In this document: in pieces, positions 12,181-24,735 of the stretch
How positions within the stretch are numbered: the stretch's first letter is position 1
How the letters are laid out: the number at the start of each line of letters is the position of its first letter
Assembly: GCA_944470555.2 (NCBI GenBank)
Contig: OX104130.1
Location: 42,937,491-43,001,490, forward strand
Direction: 5' to 3'
Source: Heterobilharzia americana
Lineage: Eukaryota; Platyhelminthes; Trematoda; Strigeidida; Schistosomatidae
DNA: 64,000 bases
Position numbers and translations under genes: made by a program
The notes under the pieces: model-generated
Seen by the model: the letters and a program-made list of their open reading frames with translations, nothing else
Told to the model about the DNA's origin: nothing
Database searches by the model: none

Positions 12181-12639
12181 TGAAAGTAGAGTGTGAAACT
12201 GCAATAACATGAGAAAACATACATTCACCTACTTTTACTGCAATATCTTGGAGTTTATTCCTCATGAATGCACGATATTCCCTGATATAGAATAAATTTT
12301 CACGAATGTTCCACCGAAGGAAATCGTTTCTTTTCCCTGCAAATATTTGGATGATAACGGCTTGAATAATGGAAAACCAATCATATACTTGAGAAAACTG
12401 CTGCCCCATATTCAAATAAATACCCGCAGAGAAAAGTAGGATTGTTATGGAATCACTATTCGGTCATTAATAGCAAACCGTTCCACAATTGGGAGAAATG
12501 ACAGCCTTAAGCCCACAGTCAATGAACTACAACTATATAATTAATATTTTGATTATGCTTTTCTTAGCTTCAGACGATTATGAATTGAATTACTTCCTGA
12601 ATTCATTTTATAGCTCTTGTATCCAGCTAAAACTCTCTT
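12181..12639. other. Spacer between PLE relics
   Basis: AT-rich; no coding signal of its own. It may be decayed untranslated or terminal sequence of the adjacent Penelope-like elements. Confidence 0.35.
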
Positions 12640-13140
12640 GAAGTAGAAATTGGATCAAAATTTCACTTTGTTGACGCAGAATGCACAGCGAAGACTGGTA
12701 AAAACATTAAAGAGGTGAATTATCAGAAAGGACATGCCTAAATGTTAGCTAACCAATTTTTACAGTGTGCAGCAAATGTAGCTGCAGCCCTGAGACCAAA
12801 AGTGATGAGAGAAATACTGATAAAAATGGGTATCCATCCTATTTTATCAATAAAGACATCATGCCCAAACCTTAGAGAGGTTGCTTAACTTCACTATCAA
12901 ATAACACTGTATGTGCAAACTTTGAATGCTTAGATTGTCTAGTTTCAAACATTCTAGGGAGAAGGATTTAGGCTTGTCTCCAAGGGACGTTCTTTACCCT
13001 GGTGTTAAGAGCAATCTTCAGTCGGTCACTATTTCCTAAAAATGAGAAGGATTGTGCCAAGCCCATCATCAATTCTGTGGGCCCATAACAGTTCACCTGC
13101 TCTTGCGAAGCTGTGCGTCTTCGTCACTAAACACACACCG
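12640..13140 (+). pseudogene. Penelope-like relic P5
   Basis: Plus-strand fragments read KNGYPSYFINKDI (about 12823-12862), then a linker-like run, and QFTCSCEAV (about 13090-13118), equivalent to the YQFTCSC start of the GIY-YIG domain. Heavily broken. It is followed directly by the terminal-repeat-like sequence at 13141-13250. Confidence 0.65.
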
Positions 13141-13250
13141 ATATGATTATGACCAATAATTTATGCTTGAAACGTCATCAAGTAAATAATACTGTGTCAC
13201 AGTCTGTTATAAATCAAAAAAATCTAATATAGAGACACAAGTCCTGTTCA
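13141..13250 (+). repeat. PLE-associated terminal repeat, copy A
   Basis: About 110 bp that align with the reverse complement of 53671-53770. Shared landmarks are GAAACGTCATCAAGTAAATA (about 13170-13190) and GTTATAAATCA. It directly follows the nuclease remnant of P5, which suggests it is the 3' terminal repeat of a Penelope-like element. Confidence 0.6.
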
Positions 13251-16200
13251 AAAGTACTCAGGAACACTAACGTGTATGTTTGCGAGGAGGTGATGACGGT
13301 TCCATAACGAGTACAATAAGTTAAGGTGTCATTGGCAGTAAGTGAACAATCACCACAAGCTCTTGCTTAATATTTATCTTCACATTCAAGATAAACTTGT
13401 TGGAGGTGGTATTTTTCTGACATTTGTTTTACTGCCTAAGTCCTATTTGTTCAAAAAGGGAATCCGTATCTATGCATTCAGAAAAAATTCATGAAATCTC
13501 ACTTCTTTTCATATATTTAATCCTTTGCATCTCAAATGACCCCTTCTCTCATCTAGTTCACTCCTTATGAATATCGACTGTTAATGGTTCTTGATTTCCT
13601 TTGATAAAAATCAGTTAAGCGATATCTAGTCAAACTAAGCTAACAGTTTTCAAAAATCAACTATACTTATTCCATTCCTATTGAACTGTGATTATTATTC
13701 ACCACAATTTTCAACTTTGAGCATACTTGACCTTCGATGACCTACCCTGTTTCTTACTGTACCTTTTAGACAAGCCAGATGATTGTTATTGTCAAGTGCA
13801 TTACACATTACTACTAAAGAAAATTGCATATAATTGCCATCGTGTATCGTGAACAATGGAATCACCGAAAACAGCCTCTTCACTAGAAAAAAATTAGTCT
13901 CTTGAATGACTTCCTTTTAACTGCACGTATTAAAGACTAGCAAAGTAAGTTTATTAATGGGCGAACCCAAATGGAATAGTTCTGTTTGAAAATAATCATT
14001 ACTTCGAGTAAGATGAAGAGTTATTAAAAGCGAAACAGGTATATACATTTTAATAATGATTTGGGCAGCTTGTATAAACCTCTTTTCTAAATGTCAAGCA
14101 ACCTGAGAAAATACGTAGATCTGTCAGAATTTATGGTTAGGACCATAAGTAATTATGTCATGAAGCGTATTGAGGAGTGTTCAAAATACATCATGCATAG
14201 TTTTTACACCAACATGATCCAGCGTGATACCTAGATATGAATCATTGTGCACCTCCCAGTTTACTTTAGCGCCGAATTAAAAGTAAGACAGTGATCTGTT
14301 TTCGGCAAAAAATTTCAAATGAAATAATCGTGCATACGTTTTTCTTCTTGGTTCAGTCACTTCGAAATTTCTGAATAAAACAGTTTTTTTGCGAAAACGT
14401 ACATTTATTTTGTATATTTTATATACTACTATAAACTGTGTAAGTAGCCGGATATGATTTAGAAATTTAGGTTAGCGTTTTCAATTCACTTTTGTAAGCG
14501 GAGTCAAATACTTTTGTTTTCCGCCTAAAAGTTAATGACTACCTTTTCTTAATCTTTGTAACATGATGGAATTTTGCCGAACTCTAAAGTATAGGACACA
14601 TCTTCACATTTTCGATATTCTGTAGCCTTCGTCTGTAGGTATCTAGCAGTTACGCAAATTCTCATTATTCGAGGCAAACTAATTCGGTCTCTTTTCATAA
14701 GCCAAACCATACATTTAGGTTAAACGCAAAGTTTGAAACGGTGATACACTTAGTCCTTGGCAAGTTATATGACTAACTTTTTAAAAATGTCATTCTAGTA
14801 ATATGGCGCTTAAGAAAACCGAAATACTCCCTTCAGACTTTGATATATTTGATTCACTATTCGCTTCTAAATAGGTTAGTTGTCACCCTTACTGGCAGCA
14901 TGCCCAAACTCATTTCCCACTTTTTAACAAGACAAAGCATCGAGGAAAAAGTGAATAGCCTGATAATTTGGAGCCCACTCTCAATCTTAGTAAGTCAATA
15001 TTACATGCCACTGAAAATCTCCAAATTTACCTTATTTTGAGGGCCAATCACTTTTATTGTTCCTAAGGGGGCAGCATATATTTTCAAGTTTTCCTGATTT
15101 CTTTTATGAATGAAATTTTTTTTTCTGAACTGTATACGATTTAGCCGTTTTTAAGATGCAATTATTACTTCTGAATCACAAAAACAGTATTTTTCATAAT
15201 GAAATAAATTTGAAAAAATGTGCACCAGGAAAAGTGACTTGTAATAGGTTTTTTACTCATTCCCACGACAGATAGTTGTGCTGCAATTTACTTTTCTCAT
15301 GACCAGAACGATATCAGAATTTCAATTTATCAACTCTGAGAGGAAAATCTAAATATTAAAACAAAATAATTTGGAACCATTAAATTATTTCAAACGTTCT
15401 CCTCAGCTACATGAAATCTAGAGTATTCACAATATTGACACACTATAGTTCAGTGAGTTCAGTTAAAACGAGGCAACCAAATAGGGAAAAACGACGACAG
15501 TTCGAATTGAAATTTTCTACATATATATATATATGTACTTGCTGACACTTAGATAACCCAGTTTCATCTGATTGTATCTTCGTTAAGATGTTACAGTTCA
15601 GCGGGTATTTAACATGCTTTTTTTAAATTCCTTTTAAACTTTCAGATTTGTGCTACTTACCACTTGTAGGTAGTATGCCTATAGATCTTCAAATCAGTTT
15701 GGGATTTTATGGTTTGAAAATATTTTGTCATTGGGTATTGGTATTTGCACTTCCCAATGAGAAATGGCATACATATATTCCTTCACAATGTTATTTTGAG
15801 AATTTATCACTAGTCTTTGGTATTACTATGTGAGTCCTCGGATTTCGAAACATATTCAAAAAGGGTTTATACTCTGCATAATTCTACCGTTTATTTCAGT
15901 AGCATACATCCTCTAAAGTGAGTTTGTCGGGGGCAAGTTCATAGATACTTCATGATAAGGAGTTATTTTCACCAACCACAAATAACGTTTACTAATGCAT
16001 TACGGTATTTCAGATAAATACTCTCTTTCGAATTGTACTCAGCACTCAACCATAGGGTTGTTTTTCGAAAAATCAGCCCAAAGTTTTGTCCTCGCATTCT
16101 TGGAAGGAAGTCTTTGGGAAGAAATTATCAATGCAGTTTTCACATGAAAAAAGGTTTTATTATGTACGTAAATGAAGAGTGTGACTGAAACCCTTAAACT

Positions 16201-16669
16201 GAATACGATAGACTAAGTACCATGTTTTTCATCAAGTGATTACACAAATGATTTCAACTGACTTGTAATAATTAAAATCTGAGAGTAATAATGTTCCACA
16301 AACAACATGATGCAATCACTTCCTATCACACTAAATTCCGGCACATTTAGTTCTTGATATTCCAACTTACTATACAGTAAATATTTGTTGCTTAAGTGTA
16401 GGAAGTATAGTTTGGTAATCTCAGTCACAAATTTTGCAATTTTTATGGAGATCTACTAAGTTAAGGAACTTGTCAAGTTATTTAGTGAGGCGATGCTGGT
16501 TCCAAACATAGGATAAATGTCTTACTACCTAAATTAAACCCCATGAATGAGAGGCATTTATCACCAAGTTCTACTTGCTTGCAGTACGACACGAGAAATT
16601 ATTGGATTCCAGTGCCCGTTGCAAAATGCTACATTGTGCCCACGCCCATATCTGGGTAACTTCATATAA

Positions 16670-16671
<2 letters not shown>
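13251..16671. other. AT-rich intergenic DNA, no gene seen
   Basis: Only short frames without domain signals or splice context. Includes a short TA run near 15522-15535. Confidence 0.45.

Positions 16672-16706
<35 letters not shown>
16672..16706. repeat. (AT)n microsatellite
   Basis: About 17 AT units; the overlapping Tyr-Ile frame is an artefact. Confidence 0.97.
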
Positions 16707-16710
<4 letters not shown>

Positions 16711-17247
16711 ACACAATATTATTCATCCTGAGTACAGGGACTGTTGTGAACCCTCAAAACTCGCAGTACACATGTGTGTATTGCACATTGTACCATTGTT
16801 CTTTAAGTCAAAACTACTGGTTAAAAAAATTGTATTTCAAAATTTTTTCCGGCATTTATCAGATTTCTATTGCTTATTTCTGAACTGAAGCTGTGTAACT
16901 TCATTTTTAACTCTAGTCATATATCTCTTATTCTCTCTCAAAGACGAAGCAAATAATAATCCTAAACTTAAAATTCATTTCACGTGTATTTTCATATAAT
17001 TATCTCCATGGTAGCCAAAAAACAACAATTCCACTAAACGTAAATAAATATAGTATACAAGCTTCAAATTAATTTCATTCAAAATTCCGCATAACAGCAA
17101 TCTGAATAAAAAGGAACAACCAGTTTCATATCACCTAGGCTAGATCAATAACTTTCGTATTTGAGTTTTGAAACTATCTTTTAAGAATTTTGTTATGTTA
17201 ACAATAAGATTGTTTACCAAAGGATTCACTTCCATTTTTTTACAGGG

Positions 17248-17260
17248 TAGGTTGCATATT
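17248..17260. repeat. Target-site duplication, left, RTE copy 2
   Basis: TAGGTTGCATATT, repeated at 20728-20740 with one change (C to T). It fixes the element at 17261-20727. Confidence 0.85.
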
Positions 17261-17499
17261 AACCTCTCCTGGTTGACTAGCTCACTAGTTACTAGCTCAG
17301 GTAAAGAGGGAAGGTTGGGCAGAGAGCTAACAGCCACACCACGTAAAACCAATCCAGTCTCAAATGAAACTTCAAAGCACAAGGAAAACATAAAAAATAA
17401 AAACAAACATTCCTACCTGGAATCGGAATGACAAAATGACACCGGTTGGTGAAAGCCTTCAGGAAGCCAGTCGGCCGATGTAGATTCTCTCTCTCAATG

Positions 17500-18248
17500 A
17501 AAGCGAGAGTAAACATGGGGACATGGAAGGTCCACACAATGTTCGAAGATGGCTGGCTGGCAAGGCTACCAAGATTGAAAAAGAAATGGGAAGGTATTGC
17601 ATACAAGTGCTAGGAATCTGCGAAAGCAGATGGAATGGAAGTCACCTCTCCAAACTGTCAGCTGGAGAGTGGATAATCTACTCCGATGATATTGTCACTC
17701 AGACGACATCCACGAGCTCAGTGAGGGAGTGGTGATCATGATTTCTTGAAGAACACCGAAGGCTCATGCAGTGGGAACCAGTCTTCCCACGGATGAGGAT
17801 CATGACAGCAGGATGGATTCAACTCGAAAGGGAGGAAAGTCACAATCATCCAATGCTACGCAGCAACAAAAAATGAGGATGAAGAGAAGGAAGGAGTAGG
17901 AGGAGGAATTCTACAGACAACTGCAATCAGTACTGGACAAGACCCCAGCCCAGTTGGCGACATCAAAATTCCAATGGTTGGGGTGACATGAATGCCAAAC
18001 TGGGAGCAGACAACACTGGAAGAGAACCGATCACGAGTCAAATAGCATACCACGAAATGCATGAGAACGGAAAACTGTTTGCTGATTTCTGCGCATTCAA
18101 CGATTCTGTGATTGGAGGTGAGGCATTGTGTACAAACACAAGGATATTCACAAGGCAGCGATATGGATCTGACTTCACCAGATGGACACACCACACTAAA
18201 AATCAGATCGATCTCATCTCAATGTGCAGAAAGTGGAGAGGCAGCTGA
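17500..18248 (+). pseudogene. RTE copy 2 endonuclease remnant
   Basis: Frame blocks 17523-17735 and 17988-18248 carry AP-endonuclease features. VNMGTWK-like start sequence (normally VGTWNVRTM) lies near 17508, then VLGICESRWNGSHLSKLSAGE, GDMNAKLGADNTGRE (about 17979 onward), ENGKLFADFCAFNDSVIGGE and NQIDLIS. Stops and a frameshift separate the blocks. The same breaks occur in copy 1. Confidence 0.8.
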
Positions 18249-18646
18249 CTGGACACAAACAAGATGAAGAGAGGAGCAGATGTTGGTTCACACCACTCAC
18301 TATCTAGTTGAAGGAACCTACCTTCAAAATCAAGTTGAAAGCCTTCATGGAAGCTGTTGGTGATAGAACACAGTTCAAGTTGAACACCACGATAGGAAAC
18401 TGAAGGATGAAACTACGTGGAAAATCTTCAGGTCAGTTAGACATCAGGACAAAATGGGAGATATTGAGCAAGATCACTGAGGAAACCTGTTTGGAAGAAC
18501 ACTGGAACTGTTTGACAGAGATGTGGAAAAAACCTAGATAACCTTATTAGGAAGGAAGCAGAAACAAGACAAGGAATGAATCTTGATGGACACATGGAAG
18601 CTGATAGAGGAGAGGAGAGGAAATGGTGAAGAAGAAGATGAACCAA

Positions 18647-18671
18647 TGCAGTGCAGTGCAGTGCAGTGCAG
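18647..18671. repeat. Pentamer (TGCAG)5 in RTE copy 2
   Basis: Five units, matching the number in copy 1 and exceeding copy 3. Confidence 0.9.
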
Positions 18672-18979
18672 GGATGAACAACGAAAAGAGGAACTGAACA
18701 CAAACTACAAAGCACCACGCTAAAAAAAGAAGTAAGGAGGATTGCACGCAAACGCAAAAAACACTTCTACGACACACTGGCAAGTGAGGCGGAACAGGCT
18801 GCAGGCTGATAAGAGAGACCTGACAACACAAAATCAAATAACCAGTTTACTACCCGGGAAAATATCAACGCAGATGAGACCGGAGAAGGATAGTGAAGGA
18901 AATTTAGTTACCAAAGAGGAGAAAGGAAGGAAGTGATGAGCTGACCACTTCAAAAAACTCTCGAATCTACCGCCACCAC

Positions 18980-19607
18980 CAGCCTCTTCCATGGGTCCGG
19001 AAATACCACCAGCAACGCCAGAACTACCAGTGAACACAAGCTGTCCGACAAAATTCGAAGTCCTGAACGCCATAAAATTGCTGAAATCCGGAAAAGCAGT
19101 AGGAAGAGATGAAATTCCACCAGAAGCACTGAAAACTGACTCAGAGATATCAGTAGGCATGCTCACATCATCACTGCAGAAGGTTTGGGAGGAAGGAGAG
19201 CAGAGTAACTGATTATTGGAAGAATGGCTACCTTGTCAAACTTGCAAGGAAGGGAGACCTGCGTATTTGCAAGAACTGGCGAGTAATCGTGCTCCTGTCC
19301 ACTGCAAGCAAAATATTATGCCGCTTCATCCTGGAGAGACTAAAGGATGTGCTGGATTCAAAATTACGACTGGAACAGGCTGGCTGAATTCAGGAAGTAC
19401 AAATCATGTGGGGATCAAACTGCAACGCCACACTGCTCATCATCATATAAAAGAGCATAGAATTGCAGTCAACTGCAGCTTCACCTCAACTCCATCCACG
19501 TTGAATAGGCTTTCGATAGCGTTGACCGAGAAGTTATTTGATAGGCACTTGCTTCAACACAACGGTTTTACTGGCACAAACCTTTATCAACCTCATTCAA
19601 CAGCTAC

Positions 19608-19611
<4 letters not shown>
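18980..19611 (+). pseudogene. RTE copy 2 reverse transcriptase, fingers to motif A
   Basis: Contains AIKLLKSGKAVGRDEIPPEAL (family form: IKSGKAAGPDNIPAEAL) in the frame 18991-19212. After a shift come KILCRFILERLKDVL-type and KLRLEQAG-type pieces (about 19300-19380). The motif-A region (about 19485-19530) reads NSIHVE, stop, AFDSVDREV. The Asp of motif A is replaced by His, and AAG has become TAG at 19506-19508. Non-functional. Confidence 0.8.

Positions 19612-19663
<52 letters not shown>
19608..19663. repeat. (GAT)n inside RTE copy 2
   Basis: About 18 triplet units located inside the RT-coding region; longer than in copies 1 and 3. Confidence 0.95.
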
Positions 19664-19799
19664 ACTACATGTCAAGTGATCCACAATGGATAGCTCAGCG
19701 AAGCCTCCTAAGTGAAGACGAGAGTAAGACAAAGTTGTCACCTACTATCAGCGACGATCTTCCCGATTGTGGTGAACTTGATCATGCAGCAAACCGTGA

Positions 19800-20718
19800 G
19801 GAGTGAGAAGAGGGGTATACACCGGCTGGCCCGATGAAATCACCCTACAAGTTTCAGATTTCGCCGATGATTATTTGTGTCAAATGTCGTGCAAACTGGA
19901 AGATCTATGGGCGAAATCTAACAGCTTGTCAGAAGAGGCAGAGAGAATAGTGCTTCAAGTGAATGTGGAGAATACGGATGTGATGAAGATAGCCAACGAA
20001 CATCAGCATCAAAAACAAGCACCAATCACCATCAACGGTAGAAACTTAAAGGAAGTAGTCCCTTTCACCTAATTAGTCAGCAGCGTTTCAACCACAGGCG
20101 GTACAGGCACAGACAAGGATGTTAAAACGAGGATGAAGAAAGCAAGACAGGCTTTCATTTAACTAAAATCATTGTGAAGATCGACTGCACTCAGCCTAGT
20201 ATACAAGATTCGGATTTTCAACACGAATTCAGTCAAGTCAGTGCTTCTATGTGATGGTTGAGAAGCTTGGCGTGTCATGAAACGTATTTCTAACAAACTA
20301 CAGACATTCATCAACAGCTGCCACCTCCACTCACTCGAGAGTGAAGATGAGATCAGAAGGCCAGCATAATAAGAATAAGCAACAAGGAACTCTGGCTGGC
20401 TGACAACGAACCAACCAAGCAAGAACCTATCACCTAACAAATATGCAGAAGAAAGTGGAGATGAATTGGATTGGGCATACAGTGAGAATGCCGACAGGGG
20501 ACATCACGTCCCAGGCCAGGCCAGGCCATCGAGTGGAATCCAAATTGCAGACGACTAGTTGGGCGTCTGAGGTGAGGGTGATATGGAGATCATATGAGGA
20601 AGAAATGAGAACTTGTGGACAGTCGTGGAGTCAGGTTGAAAAGACTGCAGGGAACAGAATGCAATGGAGGCGCGCTAATGAATCCCTATGTATCACTAGG
20701 AACCCAAAGGAAAAATAA
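19800..20718 (+). pseudogene. RTE copy 2 reverse transcriptase, motif C to C-terminus
   Basis: Frame 19803-20072 contains SDFADDYLCQMS (catalytic FADD intact) and ITINGRNLKEVVPFT (family form: GxxLExVxxFTYLGS). After broken thumb sequence, 20443-20718 reads MQKKVEMNWIGHTVRMP to the RTE C-terminal end (QWRRANESLCITRNP). It is nearly identical to copy 3 (39337-40256 on the other strand) apart from small indels, including a one-base shift after INGRNLK. Confidence 0.85.
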
Positions 20719-20727
20719 TTATAACAA

Positions 20728-20740
20728 TAGGTTGTATATT
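20728..20740. repeat. Target-site duplication, right, RTE copy 2
   Basis: TAGGTTGTATATT; pairs with 17248-17260. Confidence 0.85.
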
Positions 20741-21564
20741 CATGAATCCTGTTGTTTCGACTTTAGACAGAGTGCATTATCGTGTTCATTCGAATCCTGA
20801 ACTTACAAAAACAGAAGTTCTGAAAAAGGAAAATATAAATCACATTACAAAATGACCGACTACTTTTCACTGCCATGATGTTTCTCGTCTGTTGGCTTGT
20901 AGTCATGTTTAGTACAGTGTCACCAGAAAAAACAAATTCAGATTTAGAAAAAAACCGCTACTTAGGCCGTTAGTATTTGAGAATAATGAGACGTAATTTT
21001 CGGTTTAAGAAATAAAATCATTAGCTAGTTACTGTAAACTACTCCACAGAATTCTCTCACGACTGATCAGTCACATGATGTGATGGTATCAAGATTCTTT
21101 AGTTTATTTACTTTACCCTGATTCCAAAGACCTATTTTAAAAAGAGCACTTAATTCTCGTTTGCATCTGCTTACGAAAATGGCTGTTTATTTGAATTTGA
21201 CAAGCGGGAATCAGAGATGGGTATGATTTTTAGGACTTATTAAGTAGTCTGACTTTTGGCTCTAATAAACATCAGCTACGAGATAAACATAGCTCGTGAA
21301 AGCTCGATATGAAAGGAAGTAAGGCTGTTCATGGCTGAGAATAAGTTAAATTAATTGTTGAAGATATCAAGCAAACTCAAGAAAAAAAGAAAACTGTAGT
21401 TTTTAAAATTTTCTCAGGATCTGGAAACCCATTTAAATGATTTTTGCCTTCCCTCGCTATAAGTCATAGTTTGGAATCTTTTGGAAGTATTACTTTTATA
21501 GCTGTGTAGATGATTCCATCAGTCAGCCCTGGAGGCAAGGAAGGTGGTTTTGGCCATTTAGGAT
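20741..21564. other. Intergenic, nothing recognised
   Basis: AT-rich, no coding or repeat signal that I can support. Confidence 0.4.
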
Positions 21565-21865
21565 ATTTCTTAAGCAATTTTAACAGACAGTGAAGCCACT
21601 ATCAATTCTTCGTCTTTATTGAATGACGATGAGACCGAGAAAGAACATAATAAATTAACCAAGTGAGAATATTGTCCAAGTAGCGAGATGATTGAAGTAG
21701 TTTGCTGGGGGATCGAGTACCCGTAACGCAATACAGCATAATAACTTGCTGAAAGATGTGGATGCATGAAAGTATGCCTTCAGCTTAACTAGACCGTCAA
21801 AATCATGAAGGTCATTATAAATGTAGAATCTTATCAAAACTTAAGCTATTGATTTTGAGGAATTA
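21565..21865. repeat. Unclassified dispersed repeat, copy A
   Basis: Aligns, with many substitutions, to 62779-63105 in the same orientation. Shared landmarks in order are a TTAGGAT start, GAGACC, a TCGA-GTAC/ATAC block, GCCTTCAGCTTA, AAGGTCA and TAAGCTATTGATTT. Family and mobilisation mechanism are unknown; no coding capacity is seen. Confidence 0.6.
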
Positions 21866-24589
21866 CAGGTTATCAGGTTATCATAATAAATGAATGTGAT
21901 TGTCCAACTGTGAATACTGTATGTCTACATACTGATTTATACGTTGGATTAATTTTACCTCATCATATGATTTATGTGTTCCCTCTGAATGCTTTTTAAT
22001 ATACTAGCTTTACTTTACTGGAATTATTTTTAGTACATACTTTTGCACCCACAATTTTAAGGTTGTCCAAGAATGCGGTATCAAATGCAATGTGTGTATG
22101 CAAAATATGTATGACGTTCTTGTATCAAGTAGAGCCTTCAAAAAAGAATGCTTGTGTTTCTAACACTAACAATAAATACCATTATAAATCTTATCACATT
22201 CAGATAGTCTTTTATATTTCGCTATCTTCAACAAATCAAAGTACAAAATAAAAAGTGTAGAGCATTTCAAATTGTGACAAGGAGATGAAGTTCAATAAGA
22301 ATGCTATGATTGTCAAGAAACGCCGTACGCTTTTCAAGATACTGATTAAAATACTGTGATTTCAACTGTGTAATATTTCAAACAAATTAAGGCCCTATCG
22401 TGTGAACACATTATTGATCAAATGGTTTAAGCAGCTTCAATGTTTGATGACTAGTAAAGACTATTCGAAATACAAATTCCTAAAAATACATTTTATGTGA
22501 AGCGGTGCAACTATGATATGGTTCACCAAAGGTGAAGGCAACCTGAAATTTGATGAGAAATAAAATTATGCTTGTGAGATGCCATTAATGTTAATTGTTG
22601 ATCAAATACTACCACAGTATTTGATCATTTATGACAAACTTCACGTTTTAAAAAAGCGTTTAAACGACTGTTAAAAGGATCTGTTTATCTTGTTTGTCCA
22701 TCCATGTTCCTTAAGCCTGATAGGAAATATTATCAGCCTCTGCTGCCTTATAAAACCTCTTAGAAACTTCATAAATTGTAAGATAAGATAGTGGATCCAA
22801 TGTTGTCAAAATTATTTTCAAACTCGTATTCCTTATGTCGGGATTAAATATTTATTTTAACAAAATGATTCGGTTGATGTGTGATATAATTACAGACCAA
22901 CCAAAAAACAAATCCAAGAGTCTGATAATTGTCTCCAAGAGTTTTACTGATCCACCTTACCGTTCAGTATTTTTCAAGTAAATAAGTTTCTCAGATTACA
23001 ATATTCCTATATTTTTTTAGGGTGCAGTTTACTTCCCTAATTTGCATTCGCAAGAAATAGAGATATCTGGTTTAAAAATTCTTGTTGAGTTGGAACTCTT
23101 CAAAACTTGTTTTTATCAACATAATTAAAAGTTATGAATTAGATAGTATTTTATTTTGCTGGATAATTAAAGAGAACCAGAATGACAAGGTCACTTACAG
23201 ACAAACGATCGATAAAGATGTAAATATTTTCCGAAATAGGCAACGCTAATGGTAAACGTTACTCGTTTACTGGTTATGCATCTGAATATTTTTACGCTCT
23301 TGTTGAATAGGAGTAATGAAAGCATTAGTCGTCCTTATAACATGCTAGATAAAAACTGAATTGTATTGAGGCTTTACTATGGTTCCCATCATCAACAAAT
23401 AACAATAACTAATACCCGTTGTACAAGAGGTAGGTGGAACAACGTCACTCACTCTTGTTCATGTAGATCCACACGACAAGTCCCAAATGGGAAGAAACGC
23501 ACATCTTGAATTCCACTGATAATCGCAACTAAGTTAACTGTTACAATAAATATTCAAGCAATATCGAGGCAGCCGCATAACAGCCCATATCGCGGCGGTG
23601 GTCAACTGATTCCATCCAGTAAAACAGCGGATAATTATAAGTATCAAGGGATAATAATTTATTAAGGGTGGCTAGGATACAGTAGTAATAAACGACTAAT
23701 CTGACCAATGTAGCCAATACCTTTGAAGATTGCCGAGTTAAGGAAGTTTGGCTTATATTTTAATAGAAACATAGATCAAAGAACTGAGGTTCACAGTTTG
23801 TTTCAAGTGGCTTGGAACTCTGTAGCGATTCATACCCTTAATATCATATCCATTCACACTTCATTCCCTAGTCTTGTTGGCCGAGTCAAATCCAATCTCA
23901 TCTTTGTATATATAAGTTTAAATGCTAATATCTATCAGCGCCGTAACTAGCATAAATAAATAACTTCCCGATTCATCTACTTGGTCAGTTAGTATTTTAC
24001 GAATAATAGTGGTCCAAGACTGCTATTCGTTTTGCCCTGCTTTCATAGACTATTAAATGTTGATGCTCTCAATTTCCCAGATATTTTTTGTTGAATCCAT
24101 CCTTAATTCATTTAACTTTGGTACATTTTAATGGCCTGTAGGAAAATAACTAACTTCAAGGAATTTATCATCGTGGAATAGTAGCAACTAGAAGGTCGAC
24201 AAAAATAAAAAGGTAATGAATGGATTTTTCGTTTCAATCGGAGACTCCTAATCACCGAGTACTAACGAACTCAAACTTCTTAGGACATAGAAGCATTAGT
24301 TAGTACATTTGCATTTAATAAACTGACCAAATAAAGATACTTATTGAGACATTGATATTGTCATTTCAGCAAAAGGGTGCATTAACCAGGTGATTCAGAA
24401 ATCCCTATGTCTATTGGTCAACCATTTATGCAATACGTGGATCAGGTAATGCTGTTTTGAAAGACCATCTAAATACGTAATGATATCACTGCATGTTGGT
24501 TAATATATACCGCCAACTGACAAAATCAAGAAAGTGTTGACAGTTTTTTTCTACTCAGGGGCTCAATGTCGACGTTCTCTTCCCAAGCC
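21866..24589. other. Intergenic, nothing recognised
   Basis: AT-rich; short frames (for example 23723-23950) lack domain or splice support. Confidence 0.4.
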
Positions 24590-24735
24590 CTGGAGGTCCT
24601 CGGTTCAGTCCTTAGGAGGACTGTGGGTTAAAACTCCTTAGGAGTCTTATGATAGGACGAAACAACTGTCCAATGTTTCTAGGTTTCGCAACTTATGTCA
24701 GTTTATGAACAGCCTACCTTGAAATCAGTAAATCT
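24590..24735 (+). mobile_element. Sm-alpha-like SINE relic B with decayed hammerhead
   Basis: Resembles 27206-27400 over its core. Hammerhead parts are recognisable: core strand 1 is CTTAGGA (24637-24643), one change from CTGANGA (G5 to U). Stem II is GTCT/GGAC (24644-24647 with 24655-24658). GAAA is at 24659-24662, stem III is ACA/TGT (24662-24664 with 24667-24669), and a GTC cleavage triplet ends at 24670. Stem I no longer pairs. Predicted inactive. Confidence 0.6.

Larger units (their letters stand above)
17261..20727 (+). mobile_element. RTE-type non-LTR retrotransposon, copy 2
   Basis: A 3.47-kb RTE-clade LINE bounded by 13-bp target duplications. In order: a 5' leader, endonuclease (about 17500-18250), linker, RT fingers (about 18980-19320), palm (about 19480-19900), thumb and C-terminal WIGHT domain (to about 20718), and a short A/T tail. 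Frames are interrupted many times. Motif A reads SIH where FID is expected and is followed by a TAG at 19506-19508; motif C (FADD, about 19858-19869) is intact. The 5' half is almost identical to copy 1 and the 3' half to copy 3. Similar in type to the schistosome SR2/Perere RTE group; the exact family was not determined. Confidence 0.93.

Noticed and set aside
19608..19663. Regular repeat that could suggest a CRISPR or minisatellite array
   Set aside because: A simple GAT triplet tract without spacers.
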